NCBI RefSeq assembly: GCF_900104605.1
Contig: NZ_LT629960.1
Span: 1,860,001-1,924,000 of the forward strand
Direction: 5' to 3'
Source of the DNA: Tidjanibacter massiliensis
GTDB lineage: Bacteria > Bacteroidota > Bacteroidia > Bacteroidales > Rikenellaceae
Length of the DNA: 64,000 bases
Shown here: in pieces, positions 8,655 through 17,699 of the stretch
How positions within the stretch are numbered: position 1 is the first letter of the stretch
Layout of the letters: the number at the start of each line of letters is the position of its first letter
Notes under the pieces: model-generated
Seen by the model: the letters and a program-made list of their open reading frames with translations, nothing else
What the model was told of the DNA's origin: nothing
Database searches by the model: none
Program-made: the position numbers and the translations under genes

Positions 8655-9230
8655 ATGACACTGGAAACGGTAAGAAACAGGATAAGGTTTTACAGGGATT
8701 TTCCGAAGGAGGGCATCCTGTTCATTGATTTGCTGCCGCTGCTGGGCGATTCGGATATATTCGCCTGGGTAGTCCGGGAGATAGCCGTGCGTATCTCCTC
8801 TCCGAATGTGGCGGTTCCCGAGGCCCGTGGTTTTCTCTTCGCCTCGCCGCTGCTTACCGTACCCGGCGGGGTAAAAAGTCTTCTGATATTTCGCAAAAGC
8901 GGGAAATTGCCGGCCCGGGCCGATGATTTGGTGAAGATACCGATAGAGAAGGAGTATGGCGACGACAGTCTCTATTTCCGTAAATCCGATTTGAAAGCGG
9001 CACGGACGGAGGACGGTTCGGTGGAGGTGACCGTTTTTGACGATGTATTGGCTACCGGTGGGACGGCCGAGGGGATGGCTTTGGAGCTGAACAGGCTGAC
9101 TGTCGAAACGGCTGCCGGCCTGTTGCCGGTACGGGTACGGGAATTTGTCTTTCTTGCAGAGATAGCGGATATCGGAGCCCGTTCCCGGCTTGAACGGATT
9201 GCTCCTGTCGAATCGTTGCTGCGTTTCTGA
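8655..9230 (+). CDS. apt: Adenine phosphoribosyltransferase
   Basis: A 191-residue type I phosphoribosyltransferase that salvages adenine to AMP using PRPP. The N-terminal FPKEGILFIDLLPLLGD (about residues 15-31) is the APT hood/flexible region, VPEARGF (about 53-59) contacts the base, and VTVFDDVLATGGTAEG (about 124-139) is the PRPP-binding loop. The ATG at 8655 is used; the frame extends further upstream, but the homologous N-terminus begins here. It lies 76 bases after nadA, probably on the same transcript, and ends at a strong bidirectional terminator. Confidence 0.9.
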   Translation: MTLETVRNRIRFYRDFPKEGILFIDLLPLLGDSDIFAWVVREIAVRISSPNVAVPEARGFLFASPLLTVPGGVKSLLIFRKSGKLPARADDLVKIPIEKEYGDDSLYFRKSDLKAARTEDGSVEVTVFDDVLATGGTAEGMALELNRLTVETAAGLLPVRVREFVFLAEIADIGARSRLERIAPVESLLRF

Positions 9231-9378
9231 TTGGGCGGTGCGTCCTCCCTTCCGGAACTTCCGGAGATGGGGAATGTACGGATGTTCCGGTCTTTTAGCC
9301 GGTATGTCCGGGCGGGAACCGTGCAGAAAGCCCGGGTGCTGGAGCAGGCGTAATGTTACCGGCAGCTTGAATGGAAAG

Positions 9379-9414
9379 AAATACCCGAAAAAACTGAAGT
9401 TTTTTCGGGTATTT
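9379..9414. terminator. Bidirectional terminator between apt and nrnA
   Basis: A perfect 17-base inverted repeat with a two-base loop. The arms are AAATACCCGAAAAAACT and its complement, with runs of A and T inside the stem. It lies between convergent genes. Confidence 0.85.
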
Positions 9415-9438
9415 CGTATTGCCGTCGTCCGGTTTTCG

Positions 9439-10473
9439 TTATTCCGGCATCTTTGCCGGATGGAAGAACTCTGTTACGGCCTGTTCGAATCTCGCTACGG
9501 TCTTTTCAATGGTATCGTAGGATTTGCCTCCCGAGGCGTTCTTGTGTCCCCCTCCGTTGAAATATTTGGAAGCGAACAGGCTGACGTCCACATCTCCCCG
9601 CGAACGGAAGGAAATACGGATGAACTTGTGGGTTTCTATGAACATCGCGGACATCTGTACGGATGCAATCGAGAGTGGATAATTGACGAATCCCTCGCTG
9701 TCGCCTACTTGAAAGTCGAAACGCCTCATTTCATTCTCTTTCAATGCTATGTACGCTGCCCGTCCGTTCTCTATCATGCGCATCTTGTCGAGCAGCACAT
9801 AGCCGAGCAGCCGCACTCTTCCTTCGCTGTAGGAGTTATAGACCTTCGAATTGATGTCGGGGATGTTGATTCCTTTCTCGATGAGTCCCGCAACGGCCCG
9901 GAACAGTCCCGGGGTGAGGAAACTGAAGGAGAAATTGCCGGTGTCGGTCATTATCCCGACGTAGAGCGACTCGGCCGCCTCCCGGTCGAATACGTCGAGT
10001 CCCGTCAGCCTTTCCGTTATCTGGTAGACCAGGTAGGAGGTGGAACAAGAGGTGGGGTCGGAGAATACCAATGTATATTCGTCCGTCGGCGGGTCGAGGT
10101 GATGGTCTATCAGTATCCTGACTGCTTTCCGGTTATCAATGATGTGACGGCTGAGATTTTCGAGCCGGTCTATCCGGTTGAAGTCGAGAAAGAAGATGAT
10201 GTCGGCATTGTCCACCGCACCGATGGCCCGTTCGTTCTCCTCTTTGGCGATGATGACGTCCCGGATACCCGGCATCCAGGAGAGGAATCCGGGATATTTG
10301 TTTGGAACGAGGCACTGTACGTCATGGCCGAGCGAACGGAGCACTTTGGCCCAAGCGAGCGAAGAACCGATGGCGTCTCCGTCCGGATTGGTATGCGCCA
10401 GAATGGCGATGTGTTTCGGAGTGTCGGTTATGTATCCTTTCAGTATTTCGATTTTTTGTTCCAAATCTTTCAT
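9439..10473 (-). CDS. nrnA: DHH-family bifunctional oligoribonuclease / PAP phosphatase
   Basis: A 344-residue phosphoesterase of the NrnA type that degrades nano-RNA and dephosphorylates pAp. The N-terminal DHH domain has the metal-binding motifs AHTNPDGDAIGSS (about residues 26-38), FLDFNRIDRLE (about 92-102), IDHHLDP (about 119-125) and GIMTDTGNFSFS (about 167-178). The C-terminal DHHA1 domain carries GGGHKNASG near residue 308. The ATG at 10473 is used; a TTG two codons earlier is unlikely to be the start. It converges on apt and diverges from manA. Confidence 0.93.
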   Translation of the reverse strand: MKDLEQKIEILKGYITDTPKHIAILAHTNPDGDAIGSSLAWAKVLRSLGHDVQCLVPNKYPGFLSWMPGIRDVIIAKEENERAIGAVDNADIIFFLDFNRIDRLENLSRHIIDNRKAVRILIDHHLDPPTDEYTLVFSDPTSCSTSYLVYQITERLTGLDVFDREAAESLYVGIMTDTGNFSFSFLTPGLFRAVAGLIEKGINIPDINSKVYNSYSEGRVRLLGYVLLDKMRMIENGRAAYIALKENEMRRFDFQVGDSEGFVNYPLSIASVQMSAMFIETHKFIRISFRSRGDVDVSLFASKYFNGGGHKNASGGKSYDTIEKTVARFEQAVTEFFHPAKMPE

Positions 10474-10665
10474 ACACAAACAATTCTCTGCCTTCCTCTC
10501 ACGTTTTTTCCTTGTCGCCGATAGACGAAGTTACGAATTTTACCCGAAATAAAAAATTCAGCGGTTTCCTCCCTGTCCGCTATCCTGTACGGCCGGAAAG
10601 CGGAACGATGCCTGCGGGGTTCTCCGAATGTGCGTCTGATACGAATGTATCGACGGATATTTTCG

Positions 10666-10673
10666 TATTTTTG
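10666..10673 (+). promoter_or_regulatory. -7 promoter element of manA
   Basis: TATTTTTG matches TAnnTTTG and predicts a leader of about 35 bases to the manA ATG at 10713. No -33 TTTG is seen. Confidence 0.45.
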
Positions 10674-10712
10674 CCGATGGGTCCCGCCGGATGGAGGCGG
10701 CCTGTCAAAAAT

Positions 10713-11702
10713 ATGGAAGTCATGCTCTATCCGTTAAAGTTCAAACCTATCCTGAAGTCCCAGATATGGGGGGGCGACAGGCTTGTGAAGGCAGGAAAGA
10801 GACTGCCCGCAAAATTGTCCGCTGCTGCCGGAAGTATCGGCGAAAGTTGGGAGATATCCGGTGTGGAAGGAGATGTTTCGGTAGTGTCCAACGGTTTTCT
10901 CAAGTCGAACAATCTGGAGGAGATAACCGAAGTCTATATGGGCGACCTGGTCGGAGAGAAGGTGTACGATACCTACGGACTGGAGTTTCCGGTATTGGTG
11001 AAGTTCATCGACGCGCACGATGTGTTGTCGGTGCAGGTGCATCCGGATGACGGACTCGCACGGGAGAGACACGGTAGTCGCGGCAAGACCGAGATGTGGT
11101 ATGTGGCGGACTGCGAACCGGGAGCTTACCTGTATGTGGGTTTCAATCGTCCGGTAACGCGCGACGAGTATTTGCGGGCGGTTTCTGAGGGTACTCTGAC
11201 CGACCTGCTGATGCGTTACGAGGTTCGGAAGGGAGATGCGTATTATATTCCGGCAGGTACGGTCCATGCAATAGGACCCGGACTGCTCATCGCCGAAATA
11301 CAGGAGACTTCGGATATTACCTACCGTATATCGGATTGGGGTAGGCTCGGCAGGGACGGGAAGCCGCGGCAGCTCCATACGGCGGAGGCTACCGATGCGA
11401 TAGATTTCAATTACGGAAAGGAGTATTTCAGGCCGGCCGTCGCAGCGCCCGGTAGTGTGAAAGAGATAGTTTCCACTCCTTTTTTCACGACCAACGTGAT
11501 AGAGGTGGACGGAGAGGTGAGGCGCGACTACGCCTCGCTGGACAGTTTCGTGGCGTATATATGTACCGACGGGGCGCTTCGGGCGGATACCGATGGGGGC
11601 AGCGAAAAGCTTGCGGCTCTCGAGAGCCTTTTGCTTCCGGCCGAAATAGACGAAGCGGTCCTGTCCGGAAAGGGGACGCTTCTCGAAGTGTATATGGTAT
11701 GA
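10713..11702 (+). CDS. manA: Type I mannose-6-phosphate isomerase
   Basis: This 329-residue zinc cupin-type enzyme interconverts fructose-6-P and mannose-6-P, feeding mannose and fucose nucleotide-sugar synthesis. It is the short form, as in Bacillus ManA. Metal-site features are QVHPDD (about residues 108-113), GKTEMWYV (about 122-129) and PAGTVHAIGPG (about 182-192). The N-terminal KFKPILKSQIWGGDRL is typical. The start at 10713 (MEVMLYPLKF) fits the promoter element; the second Met at 10722 is possible. It is followed by nth after 59 bases. Confidence 0.93.
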   Translation: MEVMLYPLKFKPILKSQIWGGDRLVKAGKRLPAKLSAAAGSIGESWEISGVEGDVSVVSNGFLKSNNLEEITEVYMGDLVGEKVYDTYGLEFPVLVKFIDAHDVLSVQVHPDDGLARERHGSRGKTEMWYVADCEPGAYLYVGFNRPVTRDEYLRAVSEGTLTDLLMRYEVRKGDAYYIPAGTVHAIGPGLLIAEIQETSDITYRISDWGRLGRDGKPRQLHTAEATDAIDFNYGKEYFRPAVAAPGSVKEIVSTPFFTTNVIEVDGEVRRDYASLDSFVAYICTDGALRADTDGGSEKLAALESLLLPAEIDEAVLSGKGTLLEVYMV

Positions 11703-11761
11703 TATGAACGCAGTCGGCGGTACGCACGTACCGCCGGTGGAATATTGTCGTTGGTATCGTT

Positions 11762-12409
11762 ATGACTACGGAAGAGAGATACAGGGGCATCATCGGATGG
11801 TTTTCCGAAAATATGCCCGTCGCGGAGACCGAGCTGCATTACGGTTCCGCATATGAACTTCTGGTTGCTACCATCCTGTCGGCACAGTGTACCGACAAGC
11901 GGGTGAACATGACTACTCCGGCCCTGTTCGAACGTTTTCCTACTCCGCAGGTGATGGCCGAAGCCTCTGCGGAGGAGATATTTCCGTATATCAAGAGCAT
12001 ATCCTACCCGAACAACAAGGCGAAGAACCTTGCGGCGATGGCTCGGAAACTCGTGGACGATTTCGGAGGAGTGGTTCCGGACAGTGTGGAGGAGCTCCAG
12101 AAACTTCCCGGCGTGGGACGGAAGACAGCCAACGTGGTCGGTTCGGTGGTGTTTCACCGGGAGGTGATGGCAGTGGATACGCATGTTTTCCGCGTATCGC
12201 GCAGACTCGGACTGACCCGGAATGCCAAGACGCCCTTGCAGGCCGAACAGCAGCTTACGGCGCATATCCCTTCGTCGCTGTTGCCGAAAGCACACCATTG
12301 GCTGATACTCCACGGCCGTTATGTCTGTACGGCCCGCCGTCCGCAGTGCGATACCTGCGGCGTGCGCAAATGGTGCCGGAATCCGGTCGTTCCGGCGGAG
12401 AAGGGGTGA
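11762..12409 (+). CDS. nth: Endonuclease III (DNA glycosylase / AP lyase)
   Basis: A 215-residue base-excision repair enzyme that removes oxidised pyrimidines and cleaves the abasic site. The helix-hairpin-helix LPGVGRKTA carries the catalytic Lys121, and AVDTHVFRV holds the catalytic Asp139. Four cysteines at 189, 196, 199 and 205 have the exact C-x6-C-x2-C-x5-C spacing of the [4Fe-4S] loop. It is located between manA and tyrS on the same strand; tyrS has its own promoter element. Confidence 0.96.
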   Translation: MTTEERYRGIIGWFSENMPVAETELHYGSAYELLVATILSAQCTDKRVNMTTPALFERFPTPQVMAEASAEEIFPYIKSISYPNNKAKNLAAMARKLVDDFGGVVPDSVEELQKLPGVGRKTANVVGSVVFHREVMAVDTHVFRVSRRLGLTRNAKTPLQAEQQLTAHIPSSLLPKAHHWLILHGRYVCTARRPQCDTCGVRKWCRNPVVPAEKG

Positions 12410-12417
12410 ACCCTCCC

Positions 12418-12449
12418 CTTGTCTATTCATGGAGTTTGGGCTATCTTTG
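12418..12449 (+). promoter_or_regulatory. Promoter of tyrS
   Basis: The -7 element TATCTTTG is at 12442-12449, with CTTG (three of four bases of TTTG) 20 bases upstream at 12418-12421. It predicts a leader of about 40 bases. Confidence 0.5.
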
Positions 12450-12493
12450 TGGGAACGTATCGACAAACCATACAATTTAAACGGAACAAACCG

Positions 12494-13783
12494 ATGAATT
12501 TCGCAGAAGAACTGAAATGGCGCGGCATGGTGCACGACATGATTCCGGGCACCGAAGAGTATCTCAAACAGGGAATGGCCACGGCCTATCTCGGCTTCGA
12601 CCCTACGGCCGATTCGCTGCATATAGGCCATCTGGTGGGCGTGATGATACTGCGGCATTTCCAGCGCTGCGGCCACCGGCCCATCGTCCTCATAGGGGGA
12701 GCAACGGGCATGATAGGTGACCCTTCGGGCAAATCGCTCGAACGCAATCTGCTCGACGAGGAGACGCTCCGTCACAACCAGGAGGCCATCAGACGGCAGC
12801 TCTCCAGGCTGATAGATTTCGATTCGTCCGCCCCGAATGCCGCCGTTCTGGTCAATAATTACGACTGGATGAAGGGGATGGGGTTCCTCGAATTTATCCG
12901 TGATATAGGCAAGCACATTACCGTCAACTACATGATGGCGAAGGATTCCGTGAAAAAGCGCTTCAACGGCGAGGGCGACGGCATGTCCTTTACGGAGTTC
13001 ACCTACCAGCTCGTGCAGGGTTACGACTTCATGCAGCTTTACCGTAATTACGACTGTCGGCTGCAGTTGGGCGGTTCCGACCAATGGGGCAATATCACCA
13101 CCGGTGTGGAGCTCATCCGCCGCATCGAGGACGGACAGGTGTACGGCATGACCTGTCCTCTTATCAAAAAGGCGGACGGTACGAAGTTCGGAAAGACCGA
13201 GAGCGGCAACGTATGGCTCGATGCCCGCTATACCTCTCCTTACAAGTTCTATCAGTTCTGGCTGAACGTGAGCGACGAGGATGCCAAAAGTTATATCAGG
13301 ATATTTACGTTTCTTGACCGGGAGACCATCGAAGCCCTTGTTGCCGAACACGAGGCGGCACCGCATGAACGCAGGCTGCAGAAAACGCTCGCACGGGAGC
13401 TGACTTGCATGATTCACTCCCGGGAGGAGTACGACAAGGCCGTGGAGGCTTCTGCCATCCTGTTCGGGGGAGCTACTGCGGAGGCTTTGCACCGTCTCGA
13501 TGAGCAAACGCTTCTGCAGGTTTTCGACGGCGTTCCGCAGTACAGGGTGAGCCGGTCGGCATTGGAGACGGGTATTTCGTTTCCGGAACTTTGCGTGGAG
13601 CGATGCCCCGTTTTTCCATCCAAAAGCGAACTTCGCAAGCTGATACAGGGGGGCGGAGTATCCATGAACAAGGAGAAGGTGGAGTCGCCGGAACGTATCG
13701 TCGATACCGGCGACCTCATAGCAGGTCGGTATCTCGTACTCCAGAAGGGGAAGAAAAACTATTTCCTGATAATCGCCGAATAG
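12494..13783 (+). CDS. tyrS: Tyrosyl-tRNA synthetase
   Basis: A class I aminoacyl-tRNA synthetase of 429 residues that charges tRNA-Tyr. The signature HIGH is at residues 43-46 (SLHIGH), and the KMSKS equivalent reads KFGKT at 231-235, as is normal for bacterial TyrRS. The tyrosine pocket has [10 protein letters not shown] and GGSDQWGN (193-200). A C-terminal S4 RNA-binding domain starts at about residue 360 and ends KNYFLI. It is followed by a clear terminator. Confidence 0.97.
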   Translation: MNFAEELKWRGMVHDMIPGTEEYLKQGMATAYLGFDPTADSLHIGHLVGVMILRHFQRCGHRPIVLIGGATGMIGDPSGKSLERNLLDEETLRHNQEAIRRQLSRLIDFDSSAPNAAVLVNNYDWMKGMGFLEFIRDIGKHITVNYMMAKDSVKKRFNGEGDGMSFTEFTYQLVQGYDFMQLYRNYDCRLQLGGSDQWGNITTGVELIRRIEDGQVYGMTCPLIKKADGTKFGKTESGNVWLDARYTSPYKFYQFWLNVSDEDAKSYIRIFTFLDRETIEALVAEHEAAPHERRLQKTLARELTCMIHSREEYDKAVEASAILFGGATAEALHRLDEQTLLQVFDGVPQYRVSRSALETGISFPELCVERCPVFPSKSELRKLIQGGGVSMNKEKVESPERIVDTGDLIAGRYLVLQKGKKNYFLIIAE

Positions 13784-13806
13784 GTCGGCTGAATGTGATT
13801 TAAGAG

Positions 13807-13844
13807 AATCCGGGACGGAATGTGTTCTTTGTCCCGGATTTTTC
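13807..13844 (+). terminator. Terminator of tyrS
   Basis: A ten-base inverted repeat AATCCGGGAC (13807-13816) / GTCCCGGATT (13831-13840) followed by TTTC, 24 bases after the tyrS stop. Confidence 0.75.
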
Positions 13845-13886
13845 GTACCTTTCAAACAAAGTATGCAGTAACGAACGGATACAGTT

Positions 13887-15371
13887 ATGGGAAGAAGGTT
13901 CATTTTTACGGCGCTGCTGCTGTCGCTCTGCACAGCCGTTTCGGCGCAGGAACAGGTATCGGAGACCCGTTCCAATCTTGAGAGACACGTGCGTACGCTC
14001 GCTTCCGACCGGATGCTCGGCCGCCAGGCGGGTACCGACCAGGGGATGCTTGCGTCGTCCTATATCGTTTTTCAGTTTGAAGAGATGGGACTTCGTCCAG
14101 GTGCCGACGACGGCGAAGGGAAATCGTTCATGCAGCGTTTCGAGCGCTATTCGGGCAGGTATGCCAATGTAGTGGGATTCATTCCCGGCAGCGACCCCGA
14201 ACTGCGCGATGAATATATCGTTCTGGGGGCGCATTACGACCATTTGGGATACCGTTTACGCGGCAGGGATACCGTGATATACCACGGTGCCGACGACAAT
14301 GCTTCCGGTACGGCCGTATTGATAGAGGCGGCGCGTAAACTGATGGAGCGCGAGGGCGAGCTGAAACGCACGGTCATCATCGCTGCTTTCGATGCGGAAG
14401 AGATAGGGCTTTACGGTTCCGAAGCGATGGCCGCCAATATGGACATCGACAAGGTGAAGTTCATGGCCAGCATCGATATGGTGGGTTGGCTCCGGGAGGC
14501 GGGCTATCTCGAAATCGAACATGCCGGTTCGCTGGCCGGCTGGCAGGAGCTATTCGCATCCATTCCCTGCCCTGCCGGACTCCAGGTCAAACCGCTGAGC
14601 GACGGGGGGAGCCTGTTTACGGGTTCCGACCACGATTCGTTTACGGCTGAGAGCGTACCGGCGGTGTTGCTCACGACCGGTACGAAATCGCCCTACCATA
14701 AACCGGAAGATACGGCCGACAAGATAGATTACGAAGGATTGGAACTGATAACGGAGTATGTGGCGGCCATGGCGACGGAGCTGTCCGAATGCGACCGCAT
14801 CGTACCGTCGGACAAATTGCTTAGGAAGCGGGAAGGTCCGCGGACGGTGGAGTTCGCCGTCAGCGGTTCGGTAGGTTCTTCGTACATGTATTACGGTAAC
14901 GGGGCCGCCGTGAACGGTGCTCCGCGTTTTTCGTGGAATGCGGGAGCTTTCCTGCAGTTCAATATCAACGACGTCTTCGCCATCCGTCCGGAGGTGATTT
15001 ATAACCACCGTACTTTCCGTTATCCGCAGCAGAACCCGTCGGGAGAGCTGATAGTGACCGATTCGTTCCGCAAGATGGTTTCGCCGACGCTGACCGTACC
15101 CGTCAATCTGTTGCTGAAGACGGCCGTGGACAGCGATTATTATATGTACGTGGGTGTGGGCGGTTATTACTCCTATGTGTTCGATACCCGGCTGGATGGC
15201 GAACCGATACCCTACAACCGGCACGAGGGAGGTATCTCGATGACCGTGGGATGGAATATCCGTCATGTGGGGGCGGCCTTCACGGGATATTATCCCCTTT
15301 CGCGGATGTCGTCCGAAATATTCGGTAAACGCGGTTTTTCGGCCTTTTTTACGATGTATTACAAGTTCTGA
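13887..15371 (+). CDS. Secreted M28-family metallopeptidase with C-terminal beta-barrel-like domain
   Basis: A 494-residue exported protein with a signal peptide (MGRRFIFTALLLSLCTAVSA). Residues about 30-300 are an M28 (aminopeptidase Y-like) dizinc peptidase: GAHYDHLG (first His and Asp), YHGADDNASG (bridging Asp), AFDAEEIGLYG (Glu-Glu pair), SIDMVGW (Asp), and GSDHDSF with SPYHKPEDT (last His). From about 310 to the end, alternating strands with many aromatics finish in Phe (MYYKF), as in small outer-membrane barrels. So a peptidase seems fused to, or anchored by, a barrel-type domain. It likely acts at the outer membrane on peptides. It is 41 bases upstream of the Stealth gene. Confidence 0.85.
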   Translation: MGRRFIFTALLLSLCTAVSAQEQVSETRSNLERHVRTLASDRMLGRQAGTDQGMLASSYIVFQFEEMGLRPGADDGEGKSFMQRFERYSGRYANVVGFIPGSDPELRDEYIVLGAHYDHLGYRLRGRDTVIYHGADDNASGTAVLIEAARKLMEREGELKRTVIIAAFDAEEIGLYGSEAMAANMDIDKVKFMASIDMVGWLREAGYLEIEHAGSLAGWQELFASIPCPAGLQVKPLSDGGSLFTGSDHDSFTAESVPAVLLTTGTKSPYHKPEDTADKIDYEGLELITEYVAAMATELSECDRIVPSDKLLRKREGPRTVEFAVSGSVGSSYMYYGNGAAVNGAPRFSWNAGAFLQFNINDVFAIRPEVIYNHRTFRYPQQNPSGELIVTDSFRKMVSPTLTVPVNLLLKTAVDSDYYMYVGVGGYYSYVFDTRLDGEPIPYNRHEGGISMTVGWNIRHVGAAFTGYYPLSRMSSEIFGKRGFSAFFTMYYKF

Positions 15372-15412
15372 CGGTCGGAAGGCGGAACGTGATTAACGGT
15401 AGTTGTAGATTT

Positions 15413-16456
15413 ATGGGGCATGATGCTGTCGAAATAGATTTCGTGATGCCGTGGGTGGACGGCAGCGACCCGGCTTGGCGGGAGGAGTTTCTGAAATACC
15501 GGGCCCTTCAGGCTCCGCAGGGAGAGCCTGCATGTGATACGGGCATGGCAGCGGGTGTGGTCGATGTTTCCGAGGAGCGTTACCGCGACTGGGATACCCT
15601 GCGTTACTGGTTTCGCGGCGTGGAACGGTTCGCGCCCTGGGTGAACCGGATACATTTCATCACTTGGGGGTATCTGCCCGCGTGGCTCGATACCGCCCAT
15701 CCGAAACTGCACGTCGTCCGTCATGCCGACTACATCCCCTCCCCTTATTTGCCTACCTTCAACTCCTGTCCCATCGAACTCAACATGCACCGCATCGAGG
15801 GATTGGCAGAGCACTTCGTCTATTTTAACGACGATACGTTTCTGTGTCGGCCTGTCGGTCCCGAACGCTTTTTTCTGAACGGACTGCCGAGGGACGCCGC
15901 CCGTCTGGCCGTCATTCCCGCCGAACGGGCCGGCCATAACGTCCTCGAATGCGTGGCGGTCATCAACCGCCGCTACGACAAGCGGGAGGTCGTGCGACGG
16001 AATGTGGGCAGGTGGTTCAACAGGTGTTATTCCGTGACCGACATGCTCAAGACGCTGACGCTCATGCCGTGGAGTTTCTTCCCCGGATTCAGGGATTTCC
16101 ATATGCCCCAACCTTTCCTGAAAGAGACCTTCGTGAGATTATGGAACGAGGAAGCCGGGGCACTCGATGCAACGTGCCGCAGCCGGTTCCGTACGGCCAC
16201 CGACCTCTCGCAGTGGCTCGTGCGCTACGAACAGCTTGCTTCCGGCCGATTCCGGCCGGTCGGCATGGGAGATACGAAACTGGCGACGCTTTCGGAGGGA
16301 GGCATGCCGGAATTGCGGCGTGATATCCTTTCCGGGAGATATGCCATGATATGTATGAACGACAGCAACGACATCCGCGATACGGGAGGCGTCCGCCGGG
16401 CACTCACCGATATTTTCGATGCGCTGTTGCCGGAAAAATCCGCCTATGAACGTTGA
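15413..16456 (+). CDS. Stealth-family sugar-phosphate transferase
   Basis: A 347-residue member of the Stealth family (hexose-1-phosphotransferases that make phosphodiester-linked capsule polymers). Conserved region 1 is IDFVMPWVDGSDPAW at about residues 8-22. Region 2 runs from RDWDTLRYWFR through VYFNDDTFL (about 55-150). Region 3 follows PQPFLKE, and a short region 4 is MICMNDSND near residue 322. I chose the ATG at 15413 rather than the in-frame GTG at 15389. It overlaps the following GT2 gene by 11 bases, so the pair probably modifies one surface glycan. Donor and acceptor are unknown. Confidence 0.88.
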   Translation: MGHDAVEIDFVMPWVDGSDPAWREEFLKYRALQAPQGEPACDTGMAAGVVDVSEERYRDWDTLRYWFRGVERFAPWVNRIHFITWGYLPAWLDTAHPKLHVVRHADYIPSPYLPTFNSCPIELNMHRIEGLAEHFVYFNDDTFLCRPVGPERFFLNGLPRDAARLAVIPAERAGHNVLECVAVINRRYDKREVVRRNVGRWFNRCYSVTDMLKTLTLMPWSFFPGFRDFHMPQPFLKETFVRLWNEEAGALDATCRSRFRTATDLSQWLVRYEQLASGRFRPVGMGDTKLATLSEGGMPELRRDILSGRYAMICMNDSNDIRDTGGVRRALTDIFDALLPEKSAYER

Positions 16457-17375
16457 ATTCTCGGTCGTCGTACCGCTTTACAACAAGGAGCGCGAAGTAG
16501 GTGCGGCGCTCGACTCGGTGTTGGGACAGCGCCGGCTGCCCCGTGAAATAATCGTTGTGGACGACGGTTCGACCGACGGCGGTGCTGCGGTTGTAGGCGG
16601 TTATACATCGCCTTTGATACGTCTCGTGACCCAGAAGAATGCGGGGGTTTCGGCGGCCCGTAACCGGGGGGCGGTTCTGGCACGGAGCGAGTATATTGCC
16701 TTTCTCGATGCCGACGACCGCTGGCAGCCCGGTTATCTCGAAAAGATGGCATTCCTGATAGAACAGTATCCCGATTGCGGTGCCTATGCGGCTGCGTTCG
16801 ACATCGTGAGCGGCGACCGGATATACTCCAACGTACATCCGGCACAGGAGGGAATCGTTCCCGACTTTTTCCGGGAGGCGATGCGTTCCTATATTTGCCA
16901 GCCCTCGGCAACGGTCGTTCCGCGTGGCGTTTTTCAGGAGCTCGGGGGGTTTCCGGAAGGGATGAAGATAGGGGAAGACCTCTATTTCTGGATACGGCTG
17001 GCAAGCCGTTACCGGATTTGTTTCACGCCGGAAAACCTCGTCCTTTACAGTCGGACGGCTTCGAACCGCTCGGCCGGAATCTATACACCCGAACGGACGG
17101 TCTATTCGTTTGAAGATTTGTACTGTCCGCAGGAGGAGAATTCTTTCCGAAACGAGTATATCGCCCGCTGTGCCATCGGAAAGGCATTGACATTGAGTGC
17201 TAAGGGAGATACTGCGTTCGGACTGCGTACCGAAAGGTTTTTCGCCTATACGCGGATGTATCGGCGCGGGTGGTGGAAACTCCGTCTTCTGAACCGGATA
17301 CCGCCGCGTCTGCGCCCTGTCCTGCATGTGTTTTACAACCGCATGGCATGGGCGCTCGCCCGGAAGGGTTTCTGA
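16446..17375 (+). CDS. Glycosyltransferase family 2
   Basis: A 309-residue GT-A enzyme: FSVVVPLYNKEREV (strand 1), EIIVVDDGSTDGG (nucleotide-sugar Asp, about residues 35-47), NAGVSAARNRG (about 68-78), AFLDADDRW (DxD, about 89-97) and IGEDLYFWIR (acid motif, about 178-187). No transmembrane segment is seen. It starts inside the end of the Stealth gene, which suggests translational coupling and a shared pathway in surface polysaccharide synthesis. The sugar specificity cannot be told. Confidence 0.9.
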   Translation: MNVEFSVVVPLYNKEREVGAALDSVLGQRRLPREIIVVDDGSTDGGAAVVGGYTSPLIRLVTQKNAGVSAARNRGAVLARSEYIAFLDADDRWQPGYLEKMAFLIEQYPDCGAYAAAFDIVSGDRIYSNVHPAQEGIVPDFFREAMRSYICQPSATVVPRGVFQELGGFPEGMKIGEDLYFWIRLASRYRICFTPENLVLYSRTASNRSAGIYTPERTVYSFEDLYCPQEENSFRNEYIARCAIGKALTLSAKGDTAFGLRTERFFAYTRMYRRGWWKLRLLNRIPPRLRPVLHVFYNRMAWALARKGF

Positions 17376-17699
17376 TGCCGCGAAAGGGCGGAAACACCGT
17401 TCATTCGGAGGTATCCTTCGCCGCGGCCGAGAACCGATTGGAGAACCGTTTTGAAGAAATACCGGAAAAAACTTTCTCCAGAGAGCGGCGGAGGGCACAT
17501 CCCGTTATAAACGGCGGAGAATCTCTTCTGCTCGGAGAGCATGTTTTCGAGGTATTCTGATTACGGAGTTACCGGAGTGGAATCGGCGTTATTGCTGTCT
17601 CTCCGCTGTCTGTTCGCTCCGGGAAGGGAGATGAGCGAATAGCGAAAGATGCGAAAGGCCCGCAATCGCGCGGGCCCTCCCATATTCCGGTTGGGGATA
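17376..17699. other. Intergenic region between convergent GT2 and cupin genes
   Basis: This 324-base region has no supported gene. Its only recognisable element is the hairpin at 17657-17676. The rest shows no repeat or promoter. Confidence 0.55.
17657..17676 (-). terminator. Terminator of the cupin gene
   Basis: GGCCCGC/GCGGGCC stem (17657-17663 and 17670-17676) with a six-base loop, followed on the minus strand by TTTC. It lies 23 bases beyond the cupin stop. Confidence 0.6.

Noticed and set aside
11528-13975. An 815-codon open frame on the minus strand, antisense to manA, nth and tyrS
   Set aside because: It runs against three well-supported genes, has no family motif, and is Arg/His/Pro-rich as expected from a GC-rich opposite strand.
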